Source: Dyella_A sp049445995 (lineage in GTDB: Bacteria > Pseudomonadota > Gammaproteobacteria > Xanthomonadales > Rhodanobacteraceae). Taken from it: a stretch of 60,471 nucleotides of DNA. The stretch is from contig NZ_JBMSDZ010000020.1 of the NCBI RefSeq assembly GCF_049445995.1, positions 1 to 60,471 of the forward strand. Reading direction: 5' to 3'. The position numbers and the translations under genes were made by a program. Positions 42,170 through 52,984 of the stretch are shown here, piece after piece; within the stretch, counting starts at the first letter, position 1; each line of letters starts with the position of its first letter. Under the pieces are notes generated by a model. The model was not told where the DNA came from. It did not search any database and was given only the letters and a program-made list of their open reading frames with translations.

Positions 42170-44806
42170 ATGCCCGACCGTCAGGACCACGCCACCGCTC
42201 CGATCCGCCTGCGCGACTACACCCCGCCCGCGTGGCGCGTGGAATCGATCGAGCTGAGCTTCGAGCTCGGCATCGACACCACCGAAGTCGCCGCCCGCCT
42301 GCATCTGCGCGGCGACGCCAGCAGGCCGCTGCGGCTCGACGGCGAGGGGCTGGAGCTGCTGGCGATCGCGCTGGACGAGCAGCCGCTGGACGCCGGCGCG
42401 TGGCGCTACGCCGACGGCGTGCTGGAAGTGGACGGCGCGCGCGACGGCAGCGTGCTGAGCACCCGCGTGCGCATCCACCCCGCCGCCAACACCGCGCTGG
42501 AGGGCCTGTATCTCTCCGGCAGCCGCGAGGCGGGCTTCCTGCTCACCCAGTGCGAGGCCGAAGGCTTCCGCCACATCACCTTCTTCCCCGATCGCCCCGA
42601 CGTGCTCACCCGCTACACGGTGACGCTGCAGGCCGAGCGCGCGCGCTTTCCCGTGCTGCTGGCCGGCGGCAACCCGGACGGCGCCGGCGAGCTGCCGGAC
42701 GGCCGCCACTGGGCGCGCTTCGTCGATCCGCATCCCAAGCCCTGCTACCTGTTCGCGCTGGTCGCCGGACGGCTGGAAAAAATCCAGCGCGACTACCGCA
42801 CCGCCGATGGACGCGACGTCAAACTCGTGATCTGGGCCGAAGCCGACGTGATCGACAGCTGCCACTACGCGATGGACGCACTCGAGCGCGCCATGCGCTG
42901 GGACGAGCAGGCCTACGGGCGCAATTACGATCTGTCCGTGTTCCACGTCGTCGCCACGCACGACTTCAACATGGGCGCGATGGAGAACAAGGGTCTCAAC
43001 ATCTTCAACGCGAAATACCTGCTGGCCGATCCGGACACCACCACCGACGACGAGTACAAGGCGGTGGAAGCGGTGGTGGCGCACGAGTATTTCCACAACT
43101 GGAGCGGCAACCGCGTGACCTGCCGCGACTGGTTCCAGCTGTCGCTGAAGGAAGGGCTCACGGTGTTCCGCGAGCAGCAGTTCTCCGCCGACATGAACTC
43201 GGCGGCGCTCAAGCGCATCGAGGACGTGGCGCTGCTGCGCCGCGCGCAGTTCCCCGAGGACGCCGGCCCGCTGGCGCACCCCGTGCGCCCGGCCGAGTAC
43301 CACGAGATCAACAACTTCTACACCGCCACCGTCTACGAGAAGGGCTCGGAACTGGTGCGCATGCTGGCCGGCAGGCTGGGGCAGAAGGGCTTCCGCCGCG
43401 GCATGGACCGCTACTTCGAACGCAACGACGGCCGCGCCGCCACGATCGAGGATTTCCTTGCCGCGCTGGGCGACGCCAACGATCTGGACCTGATGCCCTA
43501 TCTCGCCTGGTACGGCCAGGCCGGCACGCCCCGACTGCGCGCGCGCGGACACTTCGACGCCGGCGCGCGCCGCTACACGCTCACGCTGTCGCAGCACGCG
43601 CAGGCCGCGGCCGGCCAGCCGGAGAAACCGCCGCTGCCGATCCCGGTGAAGCTCGCGCTGTTCGATCGCGACGGCCGCATGCTGGCGCTGCGCATCGACG
43701 ACAGGACGCTCGGCAATGAGACGGTGGTGGTGCTCGACCGGGCCGAACAGACGTTCGCGTTCGACGAAATCGAGCGCTCGCCGGTGCCCTCGCTGCTGCG
43801 CGGATTCTCCGCGCCGGTGATCCTGGAGTGCGACTCCGCCCCGGCCGACCTCGCCCTGCTGCTCACCCATGATCCGGACGGCTTCAACCGCTGGGAGGCC
43901 GGCCAGCAGCTGGCCGCGCTGGCGTTCGACGACTGCCGCCATGGCGGGCGGACCGCCCTGCAGGCATGGTGTAACGCGCTGGCGCAGCTGTTTGCCGACT
44001 GCGCGCTGGACCCGGCCCTGCTGGCCGACCTGCTGACGCCGCCGGGCGAGGTGGAGCTGGCCGAGCGCGAGCAGGAGGTGGATCCGGCGCAGATCCACGC
44101 CTTGCGGCAGCAACTGCAGAAGCAGCTGGCCGAGACAATCGGCGTGTTGGCCCTGGCGCAACGGCTGGCCGCGCTCGACGTGGCCGGACCGCTGCAGCTC
44201 GATGCGGTGGCCAAGGCGCAGCGGCGGCTCAAGCGCCGCGTGCTGGAACTGCTCGCGCTGGCCGATGCACCCACGGCGCAGGCCCGTGCGGACGCCCAAT
44301 ACCGCCGGGCGCAGGGCATGACCGATCGCCTGGCCGCACTCTCGGTGCTGGTGCGCAGCGAGGCGGCATCGGCCGCCGACGCGCTGGCCGATTTCCGTCG
44401 CCGCCACGCGGACAATCCGCTGGCGCTGGACAAGTGGTTTGCGGTGCAGGCGCAGTTGCCGGGCGAGAGAGCGCTGGAGCGCGTGCGCTCGCTGGAAAGC
44501 GATCCGGCCTTCACGCTGAAGAATCCCAACCGCGCGCGCGCCCTGCTGGGCACCTTCGCCAGCAGCAACCCGAGCGGTTTCCATCGCGCCGATGGTGCCG
44601 GTTATCGGCTGCTGGCCGAGCGCCTGGTGGCGCTCGATGCGCTCAACCCGCAGATCGCCGCGCGGCTGGCGACCGCCTTCAATGGCTGGCAGCGGCTGGA
44701 ACCGGTACGCCGTGACGCGGCCAGACACGTGCTGTCAGCCCTGGCCGAAACGCCGGGGCTGTCGCGGAATCTGGCGGAAATCGTGGCGGGCATGCTGAAG
44801 AGCTGA
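42170..44806 (+). CDS. pepN: Aminopeptidase N (M1 metallopeptidase)
   Basis: The 878-residue cytoplasmic peptidase removes N-terminal residues from peptides. The exopeptidase motif GAMEN is at residues 269-273 and the zinc site HEYFH at 305-309, with the third ligand E328 in LKEGLTVF. Length and domain order match gammaproteobacterial PepN (about 870-890). It is divergent from the epimerase gene, with the promoters packed into less than 70 bases. A hairpin (44894-44914) follows before the small minus-strand gene at 44928. Confidence 0.97.
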   Translation: MPDRQDHATAPIRLRDYTPPAWRVESIELSFELGIDTTEVAARLHLRGDASRPLRLDGEGLELLAIALDEQPLDAGAWRYADGVLEVDGARDGSVLSTRVRIHPAANTALEGLYLSGSREAGFLLTQCEAEGFRHITFFPDRPDVLTRYTVTLQAERARFPVLLAGGNPDGAGELPDGRHWARFVDPHPKPCYLFALVAGRLEKIQRDYRTADGRDVKLVIWAEADVIDSCHYAMDALERAMRWDEQAYGRNYDLSVFHVVATHDFNMGAMENKGLNIFNAKYLLADPDTTTDDEYKAVEAVVAHEYFHNWSGNRVTCRDWFQLSLKEGLTVFREQQFSADMNSAALKRIEDVALLRRAQFPEDAGPLAHPVRPAEYHEINNFYTATVYEKGSELVRMLAGRLGQKGFRRGMDRYFERNDGRAATIEDFLAALGDANDLDLMPYLAWYGQAGTPRLRARGHFDAGARRYTLTLSQHAQAAAGQPEKPPLPIPVKLALFDRDGRMLALRIDDRTLGNETVVVLDRAEQTFAFDEIERSPVPSLLRGFSAPVILECDSAPADLALLLTHDPDGFNRWEAGQQLAALAFDDCRHGGRTALQAWCNALAQLFADCALDPALLADLLTPPGEVELAEREQEVDPAQIHALRQQLQKQLAETIGVLALAQRLAALDVAGPLQLDAVAKAQRRLKRRVLELLALADAPTAQARADAQYRRAQGMTDRLAALSVLVRSEAASAADALADFRRRHADNPLALDKWFAVQAQLPGERALERVRSLESDPAFTLKNPNRARALLGTFASSNPSGFHRADGAGYRLLAERLVALDALNPQIAARLATAFNGWQRLEPVRRDAARHVLSALAETPGLSRNLAEIVAGMLKS

Positions 44807-44893
44807 TCGCTCAAGCGAAACGGGGCACTCGCCATCCCTCGCAGGCCTTCGGCGCGGCGGAGCGAAGACACTCCACGCCGTACCGAAGGCAGG

Positions 44894-44914
44894 CCGTGCC
44901 GATGACCGGCACGG
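44894..44914. terminator. Hairpin between pepN and the small minus-strand gene
   Basis: CCGTGCCG-ATGAC-CGGCACGG is an 8-bp stem between convergent genes, without a T-run. Possible terminator for either. Confidence 0.4.
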
Positions 44915-44927
44915 GCGGCCAGCGCGC

Positions 44928-45113
44928 TCAGGCGGAGAGCTGCTGCAGCTGTTCGAGCAGGCGGTGACGGCGCGATTCCAGACGGGGACGCAGCGTGCTG
45001 CGCTCGCGCTCCCCACGGCGCTCGAGCTGCTCCATCGCCATCTCGACGCGACCGATCTCCATCCACAGGTCGTGCTGCCGATAGACCGGTTCGAAATTGA
45101 TGCTCATGTCCAT
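44928..45113 (-). CDS. Small conserved-looking helical protein, unknown function
   Basis: The 61-residue product (MDMSINFEPVYRQHDLW at the start) is mostly charged helix: EIGRVEMAMEQLERRGERE and RPRLESRRHRLLEQLQQLSA suggest a helical hairpin or coiled coil. I do not recognise a family. ATG 45113 is chosen because a G-rich ribosome-site-like run lies just upstream and the upstream residues look random. A perfect CRP-type palindrome lies 65 bases upstream, so its expression may depend on a CRP/Clp protein. There is no clear partner gene. Confidence 0.6.
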   Translation of the reverse strand: MDMSINFEPVYRQHDLWMEIGRVEMAMEQLERRGERERSTLRPRLESRRHRLLEQLQQLSA

Positions 45114-45177
45114 GCCGCGCCCCCCCTCGGTTGTTGCGGTTGCCTCGCCAGGGGGAATGCATCCGGCGTGCCAACAA

Positions 45178-45193
45178 TGTGATCGCACTCACA
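45178..45193. promoter_or_regulatory. CRP/Clp-type binding site
   Basis: TGTGATCGCACTCACA has both perfect half-sites TGTGA-N6-TCACA of the CRP consensus. In Xanthomonadales the homologue Clp binds this type of site. It is placed to activate the small gene starting at 45113 (minus strand) or a plus-strand transcript running towards 45460. Confidence 0.65.
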
Positions 45194-45355
45194 CCCGTTT
45201 TGTGCACCCGCCACCGGAACTGACGCATCGCGTCAGGTGCTGCCGCGGCAAGGCCAAAAGAGCCGTTTCGGTCACACCGGGTTCACGCGTGCGAGTCGAA
45301 TATCGGACCCACGTTACTGGCGTCTTGGCCACCCGCATTCCCGATTTACCGGTTT

Positions 45356-45416
45356 CTGGCGCCCGGCAATACGGTCATCCTGGATTCCCCCTGTTCCTGA
45401 GACCGCCGGGCGCCAG
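45356..45416 (+). ncRNA. Candidate structured small RNA upstream of mnmG
   Basis: A 61-base element is closed by a perfect 12-bp stem (CTGGCGCCCGGC / GCCGGGCGCCAG) with a second inner stem GGTC/GACC. It is followed 10 bases later by a very strong terminator (45427-45460). No frame in the 45194-45426 stretch looks coding. A short RNA ending at the terminator is the simplest reading; the start is unknown and could lie anywhere after the CRP site. It does not look like 6S RNA, tmRNA or a tRNA to me. Strand is inferred from the order hairpin-then-terminator. Confidence 0.4.
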
Positions 45417-45426
45417 ATCTCTCAAA

Positions 45427-45460
45427 ACAAAGCCCCGCGCCATATGGCGCGGGGCTTTGT
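45427..45460. terminator. Strong bidirectional terminator, 34-base perfect palindrome
   Basis: ACAAAGCCCCGCGCCAT and its exact complement form a 17-bp palindrome with no unpaired centre base; A-rich and T-rich flanks lie on either side (CAAAA, GTTTTG). It can terminate transcripts from both directions. Confidence 0.85.
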
Positions 45461-45495
45461 GTTTTGCGCATCTCGCAACGCATCCCGCAAAGGGA

Positions 45496-45517
45496 GACGG
45501 CGCCCGAGGGCGCCGTC
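45496..45517 (+). terminator. Second hairpin before mnmG
   Basis: GACGGCGCC-CGAG-GGCGCCGTC is a 9-bp stem followed by ATTGCTTCCTTTC, a poor T-run. It could be a back-up terminator or a leader structure. From here to the mnmG start at 45717 I see no gene; the stretch must contain the mnmG promoter. Confidence 0.5.
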
Positions 45518-45716
45518 ATTGCTTCCTTTCCCGGCACGCGGCGGAACCCCTGTCGTTCCGTCTCGGCGCGCATCGACTGCGCAGCGTCTGCCCGTGAAAA
45601 GTGCGTGAGAATTTGTGCATGAACCGTGCCAGGCATTTCCAAACAGGCGCACCGCCTGACGTCGACTTACCATATCGCCCAACCACGTCCACTTTTGGAC
45701 CCAGCAGGTCAGTTCC

Positions 45717-47591
<1,875 letters not shown>

Positions 47592-47656
47592 CGCCTGCCC
47601 GCGTCATGGTGCCGTGGCATCATGGCGCGATTCGACTGACCGCGAGGCACCCACGC

Positions 47657-48427
47657 ATGGACATCTGGATCGGCCGCAACGGCGAACGCCACGGGCCCTA
47701 CAAGGAAGCGGATGTCCGCCAGTGGCTGCGCAGCGGCGAAGCCAGCGGCGACGACCTCGGCTGGTACGACGGCCTGGCCGACTGGCAGCCGCTGGCGGTG
47801 CTGTTTCCCGAGGACGTGCAACGCCCCGCCTCGGCCACGCCGCCGCCGATCGCCGCCGCGCCGCTGCCGCCGACCGTCACGATGGCGCTGGAGAACTACG
47901 CCGGCTTCTGGAAGCGCTTCCTCGCCTACATCATCGATGCGCTGGTGCTGTACATCCCGAACAAGCTCATCATGGATGCGATGGGCGCGGGAGCGGCGCA
48001 AGCCCGCCTCGGCGAGGCCATGCAGGCGGCAGCGGGCAACATCCAGGCCATGCTGGATGCCTACAGCCGGTTCTATGCGGAGATCGGCAACGCCACACTG
48101 GTAACCGGCGTGCTCGCCTGGCTGTACTTCGCGCTGTGCGAGAGCTCGGTCTGGCAGGGTACGCTGGGCAAGCTCGCGCTCGGCATCCGGGTTACCGATC
48201 TGCACGGCGCGCGCATCAGCCTCCCGCGCGCGCTCGGCCGCTATCCGGCGAAGTTCCTCAGCGTGTTTACGCTGGGCTTCGGCTTTCTGATGGCCGGCTG
48301 GACCAGCCGCAAGCAGGCGCTGCATGACATGGTCGCCAGCACGCTGGTGCTGAACGGCCGTGCTTCCGAATTCCAGCAACACGACGCGAGAAAGGAAGGC
48401 AGCGCGCCCGGCCGCTTTGACGCCTGA
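47657..48427 (+). CDS. GYF_2/RDD-domain membrane protein
   Basis: The 256-residue protein starts with a GYF_2-like domain (IWIGRNGERHGPYKEADVRQ, residues 3-22, then GDDLGWYDGLADWQPL) and a Pro/Ala linker. An RDD membrane domain follows from about residue 78 (YAGFWKRFLAYIIDALVLY), with later WQGTLGKLALGIRV and RKQALHDMVASTLVL. RDD proteins have several membrane segments and unclear roles, possibly transport. The order GYF_2 then RDD is a known fusion. GAGG precedes the ATG. A terminator follows. Confidence 0.85.
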   Translation: MDIWIGRNGERHGPYKEADVRQWLRSGEASGDDLGWYDGLADWQPLAVLFPEDVQRPASATPPPIAAAPLPPTVTMALENYAGFWKRFLAYIIDALVLYIPNKLIMDAMGAGAAQARLGEAMQAAAGNIQAMLDAYSRFYAEIGNATLVTGVLAWLYFALCESSVWQGTLGKLALGIRVTDLHGARISLPRALGRYPAKFLSVFTLGFGFLMAGWTSRKQALHDMVASTLVLNGRASEFQQHDARKEGSAPGRFDA

Positions 48428-48450
48428 CCAGCCTCCTTACGTACTACCGA

Positions 48451-48479
48451 CGCCGCGGCCTGCCGCGGCGTTTCCTTTG
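48451..48479 (+). terminator. Terminator after the RDD protein gene
   Basis: CGCCGCGG-CCTG-CCGCGGCG followed by TTTCCTTTG. An 8-bp GC stem with an interrupted T-run. Confidence 0.7.
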
Positions 48480-48511
48480 CTGCCGCACGCACCGGACCGC
48501 TCCTGGCCGCT

Positions 48512-48520
48512 TGCTATGAT
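48512..48520 (+). promoter_or_regulatory. Extended -10 promoter of tex
   Basis: TGC-TATGAT matches an extended -10 box (five of six, plus TGn). The tex ATG is 61 bases downstream. No -35 box is evident, as is common for extended -10 promoters. Confidence 0.55.
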
Positions 48521-48581
48521 CAGCGATCAGTTCTGCTTTCGACGGCCCACGCTCCTAACCTCAAGGAAAACCCGCTCGACC

Positions 48582-50912
48582 ATGCCCAGCATCGAACAAC
48601 GCATTGCCCAGGACATCGCCGCCAAGCCCGAGCAAGTGCGCGCCGCCGTGGATCTGCTCGACGGCGGCGCCACCGTGCCGTTCATCGCGCGCTACCGCAA
48701 GGAGGCCACCGGCGGCCTCGACGACACCCAGCTGCGCCTGCTCGAAGAGCGCCTGCGCTACCTGCGCGAGCTGGAAGACCGCCGCGCGGCGGTGCTGGCC
48801 AGCATCGAGGAACAGGGCAAGCTCACCGACGCGCTGAAGGGCGACATCCTCGCCGCCGACACCAAGGCGCGGCTGGAAGACCTCTACCTTCCCTACAAGC
48901 CCAAGCGCCGCACCAAGGCGCAGATCGCCCGCGAAGCGGGCCTGGAGCCGCTGGCGCTGGGCCTGCGCGAGGATCCCACGCGCGACCCGGAAACCTTCGC
49001 CGCCGATTTCGTCGACGCGGACAAGGGCGTGGCCGACGTGCGCGCCGCGCTGGACGGTGCCCGCGCGATCCTGATGGAGACCATCGCCGAGGATGCCGCA
49101 CTGGTCGGCGAACTGCGCGACTGGCTGTGGGACAAGGGGCAGATCCGCGCCAGGGTGGTCGAGGGCAAGGAGCACGAAGGGGCCAAGTTCCGCGACTACT
49201 TCGACCACGTCGAACCGATCGGCAAGATCCCCTCGCACCGCCTGCTGGCGCTGATGCGCGCACGCAACGAGGGGGTGATCGAGCTGGAGCTCATCCCCGC
49301 GCTCGATCCGGAGCAGGGCCACGCCGAGGGCGAGGGCCGCGTGGCCGCGCACGCCGGCATCCTCGACCGCGGCCGCGCCGCCGACGCCTGGCTGCGCGAG
49401 ACGGTGCGCCTGACCTGGCGCGTGAAGCTGCACCTGCACCTCACGCTGGACCTGTTCGGCCGCGTGCGCGAAGGCGCCGAGGACGAGGCGATCCGCGTGT
49501 TTGGCGACAACCTCAAGGACCTCATGCTGGCCGCACCGGCCGGCGCCAAGACGGTGATGGGGCTGGACCCGGGCATCCGCACCGGCGTGAAGGTCGCCGT
49601 GGTCGATCCCACCGGCAAGCTGCTGGCCACCGACACCATCTATCCGCACGAGCCGCGGCGGCAGTGGAACGAGTCGCTGGCCTCGCTGGCGCGGCTGTGC
49701 CAGAAGCACGGCGTGGACCTGATCGCGATCGGCAACGGTACCGCCTCGCGCGAGACCGACAAGCTGGCCGGCGAGCTGATCAAGGGGCTGGCCAGGAGCC
49801 ATCCGGAGCACAAGCTCTCGAAGGTGGTGGTGAGCGAGGCCGGCGCCTCGGTGTACTCGGCCTCCGAGACCGCCGCCAAGGAATTCCCCGAGCTGGACGT
49901 GAGCCTGCGCGGCGCCGTCTCCATCGCGCGCCGCCTGCAGGATCCGCTGGCCGAGCTGGTGAAGATCGAGCCCAAGGCGATTGGCGTGGGCCAGTACCAG
50001 CACGACGTCAACCAGGTGAAGCTGGCCCGCGCGCTGGACGCCCGCGTGGAGGACTGCGTGAACGCGGTCGGCGTGGACGTGAACACCGCCTCGGCCGCCC
50101 TGCTCTCGCGCGTGGCCGGCCTCACCGCCTCGGTCGCCGAGAACGTGGTGAAGCATCGCGACGCGAATGGTCCGTTCGCCAACCGCAAGGCGCTGCTGAA
50201 GGTGCCGCGCCTGGGCGACAAGGCGTTCGAGCAGTGCGCCGGCTTCCTGCGCGTGACCGGCGGCGACAATCCGCTGGACGCCAGCGCGGTGCACCCGGAA
50301 GCCTATCCGGTGGTCGAGAGGATCATCGCCCAGTGTGGCCGCGAGGTGCGCCACATCATCGGCGACACCGGCTTCCTGCGCGGCCTCAAGGCCGAACAGT
50401 TCACCGACGAGCAGTTCGGCGTGCCGACCGTGCGCGACATCCTCAAGGAACTGGAGAAGCCCGGCCGCGACCCCCGCCCCGAGTTCGTCGCGCCGAGTTT
50501 CGCCGAGGGCGTGGAGGACGTGAAGGACCTGCGCCCCGGCATGATCCTCGAGGGCCGCGTCACCAACGTCGCCGCGTTCGGCGCCTTCGTCGACATCGGC
50601 GTGCACCAGGACGGCCTGGTCCACGTCTCGGCGCTGTCGCACACCTTCGTCAAGGACCCGCGCGACGCGGTGAAGGCCGGCGACATCGTCAAGGTGAAGG
50701 TGATGGAGGTTGACCTGCCGCGCCAGCGCATCGGCCTGTCGATGCGGCTGGACGACGAGCCGGGGCAGAGCCGCGCGCGGCCGGCCGCGGGTGGCGGTGA
50801 GCCGCGCCGCGACAGCCGCGGGCCACGCCCCGGCGGCGGCGCGCCCAAGCCCAGCGCCCCGCCCGCCAACAGCGCTTTCGCCGACGCCCTCCTGCGCGCC
50901 AGGCAGCGCTGA
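48582..50912 (+). CDS. tex: Tex family RNA-binding transcription accessory protein
   Basis: The 776-residue protein matches Tex/YhgF from end to end: an N-terminal helical domain with LLDGGATVPFIARYRKEATG (residues 26-45), the YqgF-like fold with MGLDPGIRTGVKVAVVD (about 327-343), helix-hairpin-helix repeats around NTASAALLSRVAGLT, and a C-terminal S1 RNA-binding domain (GMILEGRVTNVAAFGAFVDIG, about 648-668). A basic Gly/Pro/Arg tail follows. Family members bind nucleic acids and influence transcription and toxin expression. AAGGAAAA lies upstream of the ATG. A hairpin follows the stop. Confidence 0.96.
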   Translation: MPSIEQRIAQDIAAKPEQVRAAVDLLDGGATVPFIARYRKEATGGLDDTQLRLLEERLRYLRELEDRRAAVLASIEEQGKLTDALKGDILAADTKARLEDLYLPYKPKRRTKAQIAREAGLEPLALGLREDPTRDPETFAADFVDADKGVADVRAALDGARAILMETIAEDAALVGELRDWLWDKGQIRARVVEGKEHEGAKFRDYFDHVEPIGKIPSHRLLALMRARNEGVIELELIPALDPEQGHAEGEGRVAAHAGILDRGRAADAWLRETVRLTWRVKLHLHLTLDLFGRVREGAEDEAIRVFGDNLKDLMLAAPAGAKTVMGLDPGIRTGVKVAVVDPTGKLLATDTIYPHEPRRQWNESLASLARLCQKHGVDLIAIGNGTASRETDKLAGELIKGLARSHPEHKLSKVVVSEAGASVYSASETAAKEFPELDVSLRGAVSIARRLQDPLAELVKIEPKAIGVGQYQHDVNQVKLARALDARVEDCVNAVGVDVNTASAALLSRVAGLTASVAENVVKHRDANGPFANRKALLKVPRLGDKAFEQCAGFLRVTGGDNPLDASAVHPEAYPVVERIIAQCGREVRHIIGDTGFLRGLKAEQFTDEQFGVPTVRDILKELEKPGRDPRPEFVAPSFAEGVEDVKDLRPGMILEGRVTNVAAFGAFVDIGVHQDGLVHVSALSHTFVKDPRDAVKAGDIVKVKVMEVDLPRQRIGLSMRLDDEPGQSRARPAAGGGEPRRDSRGPRPGGGAPKPSAPPANSAFADALLRARQR

Positions 50913-50922
50913 AAGCGCCCCG

Positions 50923-50967
50923 CCTGAGCGCATGCGCCGTTGCGATGCAACGCAGCATGCGCTCAGG
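50923..50967 (+). terminator. Double hairpin after tex
   Basis: An outer 12-bp stem (CCTGAGCGCATG / CATGCGCTCAGG) encloses an inner 6-bp stem (CGTTGC-GAT-GCAACG). No T-run follows. Probably ends or processes the tex mRNA. Confidence 0.55.
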
Positions 50968-51029
50968 TATGGAGTGGATTACCGTAACGCGGTCATAACA
51001 AGCCACCCCGGCCCAGGAGCTCCATCACC

Positions 51030-52880
51030 ATGCCTCGTACCCGTCTTCTCGCCGGCGCCATCGTCGCCGGCCTGTTCGCCAGCCAGGCCGCCAGCGCCAC
51101 CGATTTCAGCCAGGTCGTCGTGTTCGGCGACAGCCTCAGCGATGGCGGCAACATCTCGCTCGCCAGTGCGCCGCAGATCCAGCCGCCGCTGCGCTTCACC
51201 ACCAACCCGGGCAAGACCGCCGCCGAGCTGGTCGCCGATGGTCTCGGCCATCCGATTACCGCCTCGCTGGCCGGTGGCACCGACTTCGCCTGGGGCGGCG
51301 CGGGCCTGGTCAACAACGTGGCGGCCGTGCCGACCCTGCCGCAGCAGCTGGGCATGTATCTCACCGCCACCGGCGGGCAGGCCGATCCGAATGCCCTCTA
51401 CCAGGTGTGGGGTGGCGCGAACGACATCTTCTACCTCACCGCCACCTCGACCGATCCGACCGTACTGGCCGCCGGCACCGCCAATGCGGCGATCACCGAA
51501 GTGGGCATGCTCGGCCAGCTCAAGGCCGCCGGTGCCAACTATGTGGTGGTGTACAACCTGCCGGACATCGGCAAGACGCCGTCGGCCATGGCGCAGGGCG
51601 CGGCCGCTTCGGCCGGCGCCACGCAGCTGTCGGTGCTCTACAACAGCACGCTGAGCAGCGGCCTGTCGCAGCTGAGCAGCCAGGGTCTGAACGTGATCCC
51701 GGTGAACACCTACGGCCTGATCAACGAGGTCGTTGCGAATCCGCAGGCGTTCGGTTTCAGCAACGTCACCGACGCGGCCTGTGGCCTGGCCGCCAGCTCG
51801 GTGCAGTGCGGCCCCGCGGGCTCGGGCCTGCCGTACACCTATGCGGCCGGCACCGACGAGAGCTACCTGTTCGCCGACGGCGTGCATCCCACCACCGCGG
51901 CGCATCGCCTGCTGTCGCAGGTGGTGCTGGCCGAGCTGGCGGCGCCGGGCCAGATCTCGCTGCTGGGCGAGGCGCCGCTGGCGTCGTCCGCGGCGCAGTA
52001 CCGCGCGATCCGCAACGAGATGCTCGCCGACAGCCAGGGCAGCGGGACGCGCATGTTCGCCGCCATCGACTACGGCCAGCAGCGCTTCGACGGCACCGAC
52101 AGCACGCCCAGGACCAGCAGCGACAACGTCAACCTGACGCTCGGCGCCGACGTGCGCACCGGCGAGCACACTTCGGTGGGCCTGTCGCTGGGCATCGGCC
52201 AGAGCAAGGCCGACTTCAAGGGCAACAGCGGCGGCTACAAGATGCAGGACATCTCCGGCCAGGCGTTTGCCCTGTACAGCAACGGCGGCGGCTACGTGGG
52301 CGGCTTCGCCAGCTTCGGCCAGTCCAACTTCAAGGACATCGAGCGGCGCATCCAGCTCGGCCCGTCGCTGCGCGTCGAGAGCGGCAAGGCCGATGGCTCG
52401 CACCTGGGCGGCGGCGTCGAGGGCGGCTGGTGGTTCGACATGGGGCCGTCGCTGAAGACCGGCCCGTTCGCTCACGTGGAATGGCAGTCGATCAAGGTCA
52501 ACGGTTATACCGAGGGCGGCCGCGATTCGACCGCGATGTACTTCGGTCGCCAGCAGCGCGACGCGCTGATCAGCTCGCTGGGCTGGCGCCTGATGGGCTC
52601 GTGGAAGGTGAACGACCTGCAGATGGCCCCGTTCGTCGAGCTGGCCTGGAACCACGACAGCAAGGCCGACCCGCGCACCGTGCGCGCCGGTCTCAACAGC
52701 ATGGGCGGCAGCTTCGCGCTGTCGGGCTTCACGCCGGACAAGACCTGGGGCAGCGCCAACATCGGACTGTCGGCGCAGCTCACCCCCAGCGTGACCAGCT
52801 GGATCGCGGTCAACAGCCGCTTCAGCGACAGCACGCAGAAGGACAACAGCGTGAACCTGGGCTTCAAGGTCGCGTTCTGA
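51030..52880 (+). CDS. Autotransporter with GDSL esterase passenger
   Basis: The 616-residue protein has a signal peptide (1 to about 23), a GDSL-family lipase/esterase passenger with nucleophile S35 (VVFGDSLSDGGN), the block-III-like WGGANDIF and the catalytic Asp-His block FADGVHPTTAAH (about 285-296), then a C-terminal autotransporter barrel (about 350-616) ending VNLGFKVAF with the expected aromatic last residue. It resembles EstA/EstP-type surface esterases linked in other bacteria to motility and rhamnolipid production. The passenger probably stays attached to the cell surface. It stands alone, with terminators on both sides. Confidence 0.9.
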   Translation: MPRTRLLAGAIVAGLFASQAASATDFSQVVVFGDSLSDGGNISLASAPQIQPPLRFTTNPGKTAAELVADGLGHPITASLAGGTDFAWGGAGLVNNVAAVPTLPQQLGMYLTATGGQADPNALYQVWGGANDIFYLTATSTDPTVLAAGTANAAITEVGMLGQLKAAGANYVVVYNLPDIGKTPSAMAQGAAASAGATQLSVLYNSTLSSGLSQLSSQGLNVIPVNTYGLINEVVANPQAFGFSNVTDAACGLAASSVQCGPAGSGLPYTYAAGTDESYLFADGVHPTTAAHRLLSQVVLAELAAPGQISLLGEAPLASSAAQYRAIRNEMLADSQGSGTRMFAAIDYGQQRFDGTDSTPRTSSDNVNLTLGADVRTGEHTSVGLSLGIGQSKADFKGNSGGYKMQDISGQAFALYSNGGGYVGGFASFGQSNFKDIERRIQLGPSLRVESGKADGSHLGGGVEGGWWFDMGPSLKTGPFAHVEWQSIKVNGYTEGGRDSTAMYFGRQQRDALISSLGWRLMGSWKVNDLQMAPFVELAWNHDSKADPRTVRAGLNSMGGSFALSGFTPDKTWGSANIGLSAQLTPSVTSWIAVNSRFSDSTQKDNSVNLGFKVAF

Positions 52881-52899
52881 TCCATCGGCCCGCACTACG

Positions 52900-52932
52900 A
52901 AAAAGGCCGTCCGCGATGCGGACGGCCTTTTT
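52900..52932. terminator. Bidirectional terminator
   Basis: AAAAAGGCCGTCCGC-GAT-GCGGACGGCCTTTTT: a 15-bp perfect stem with A and T flanks between convergent genes, ending both transcripts. Confidence 0.92.
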
Positions 52933-52984
52933 GTTTCCAGTACCGGAGGCGCCCGGCGCCTTGCCGGACACCGAAGCGGATCGC

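Noticed and set aside
44602..45228. A 208-codon minus-strand frame overlapping the 3' end of pepN and the small gene
   Set aside because: It runs antisense to pepN; the 61-residue frame inside it on another register is the more protein-like choice.
45240..45345. A possible tRNA, suggested by GGGTTCACGCG and GAGTCGAATATC
   Set aside because: The pieces do not assemble into a cloverleaf: there is no acceptor stem or properly spaced anticodon arm.
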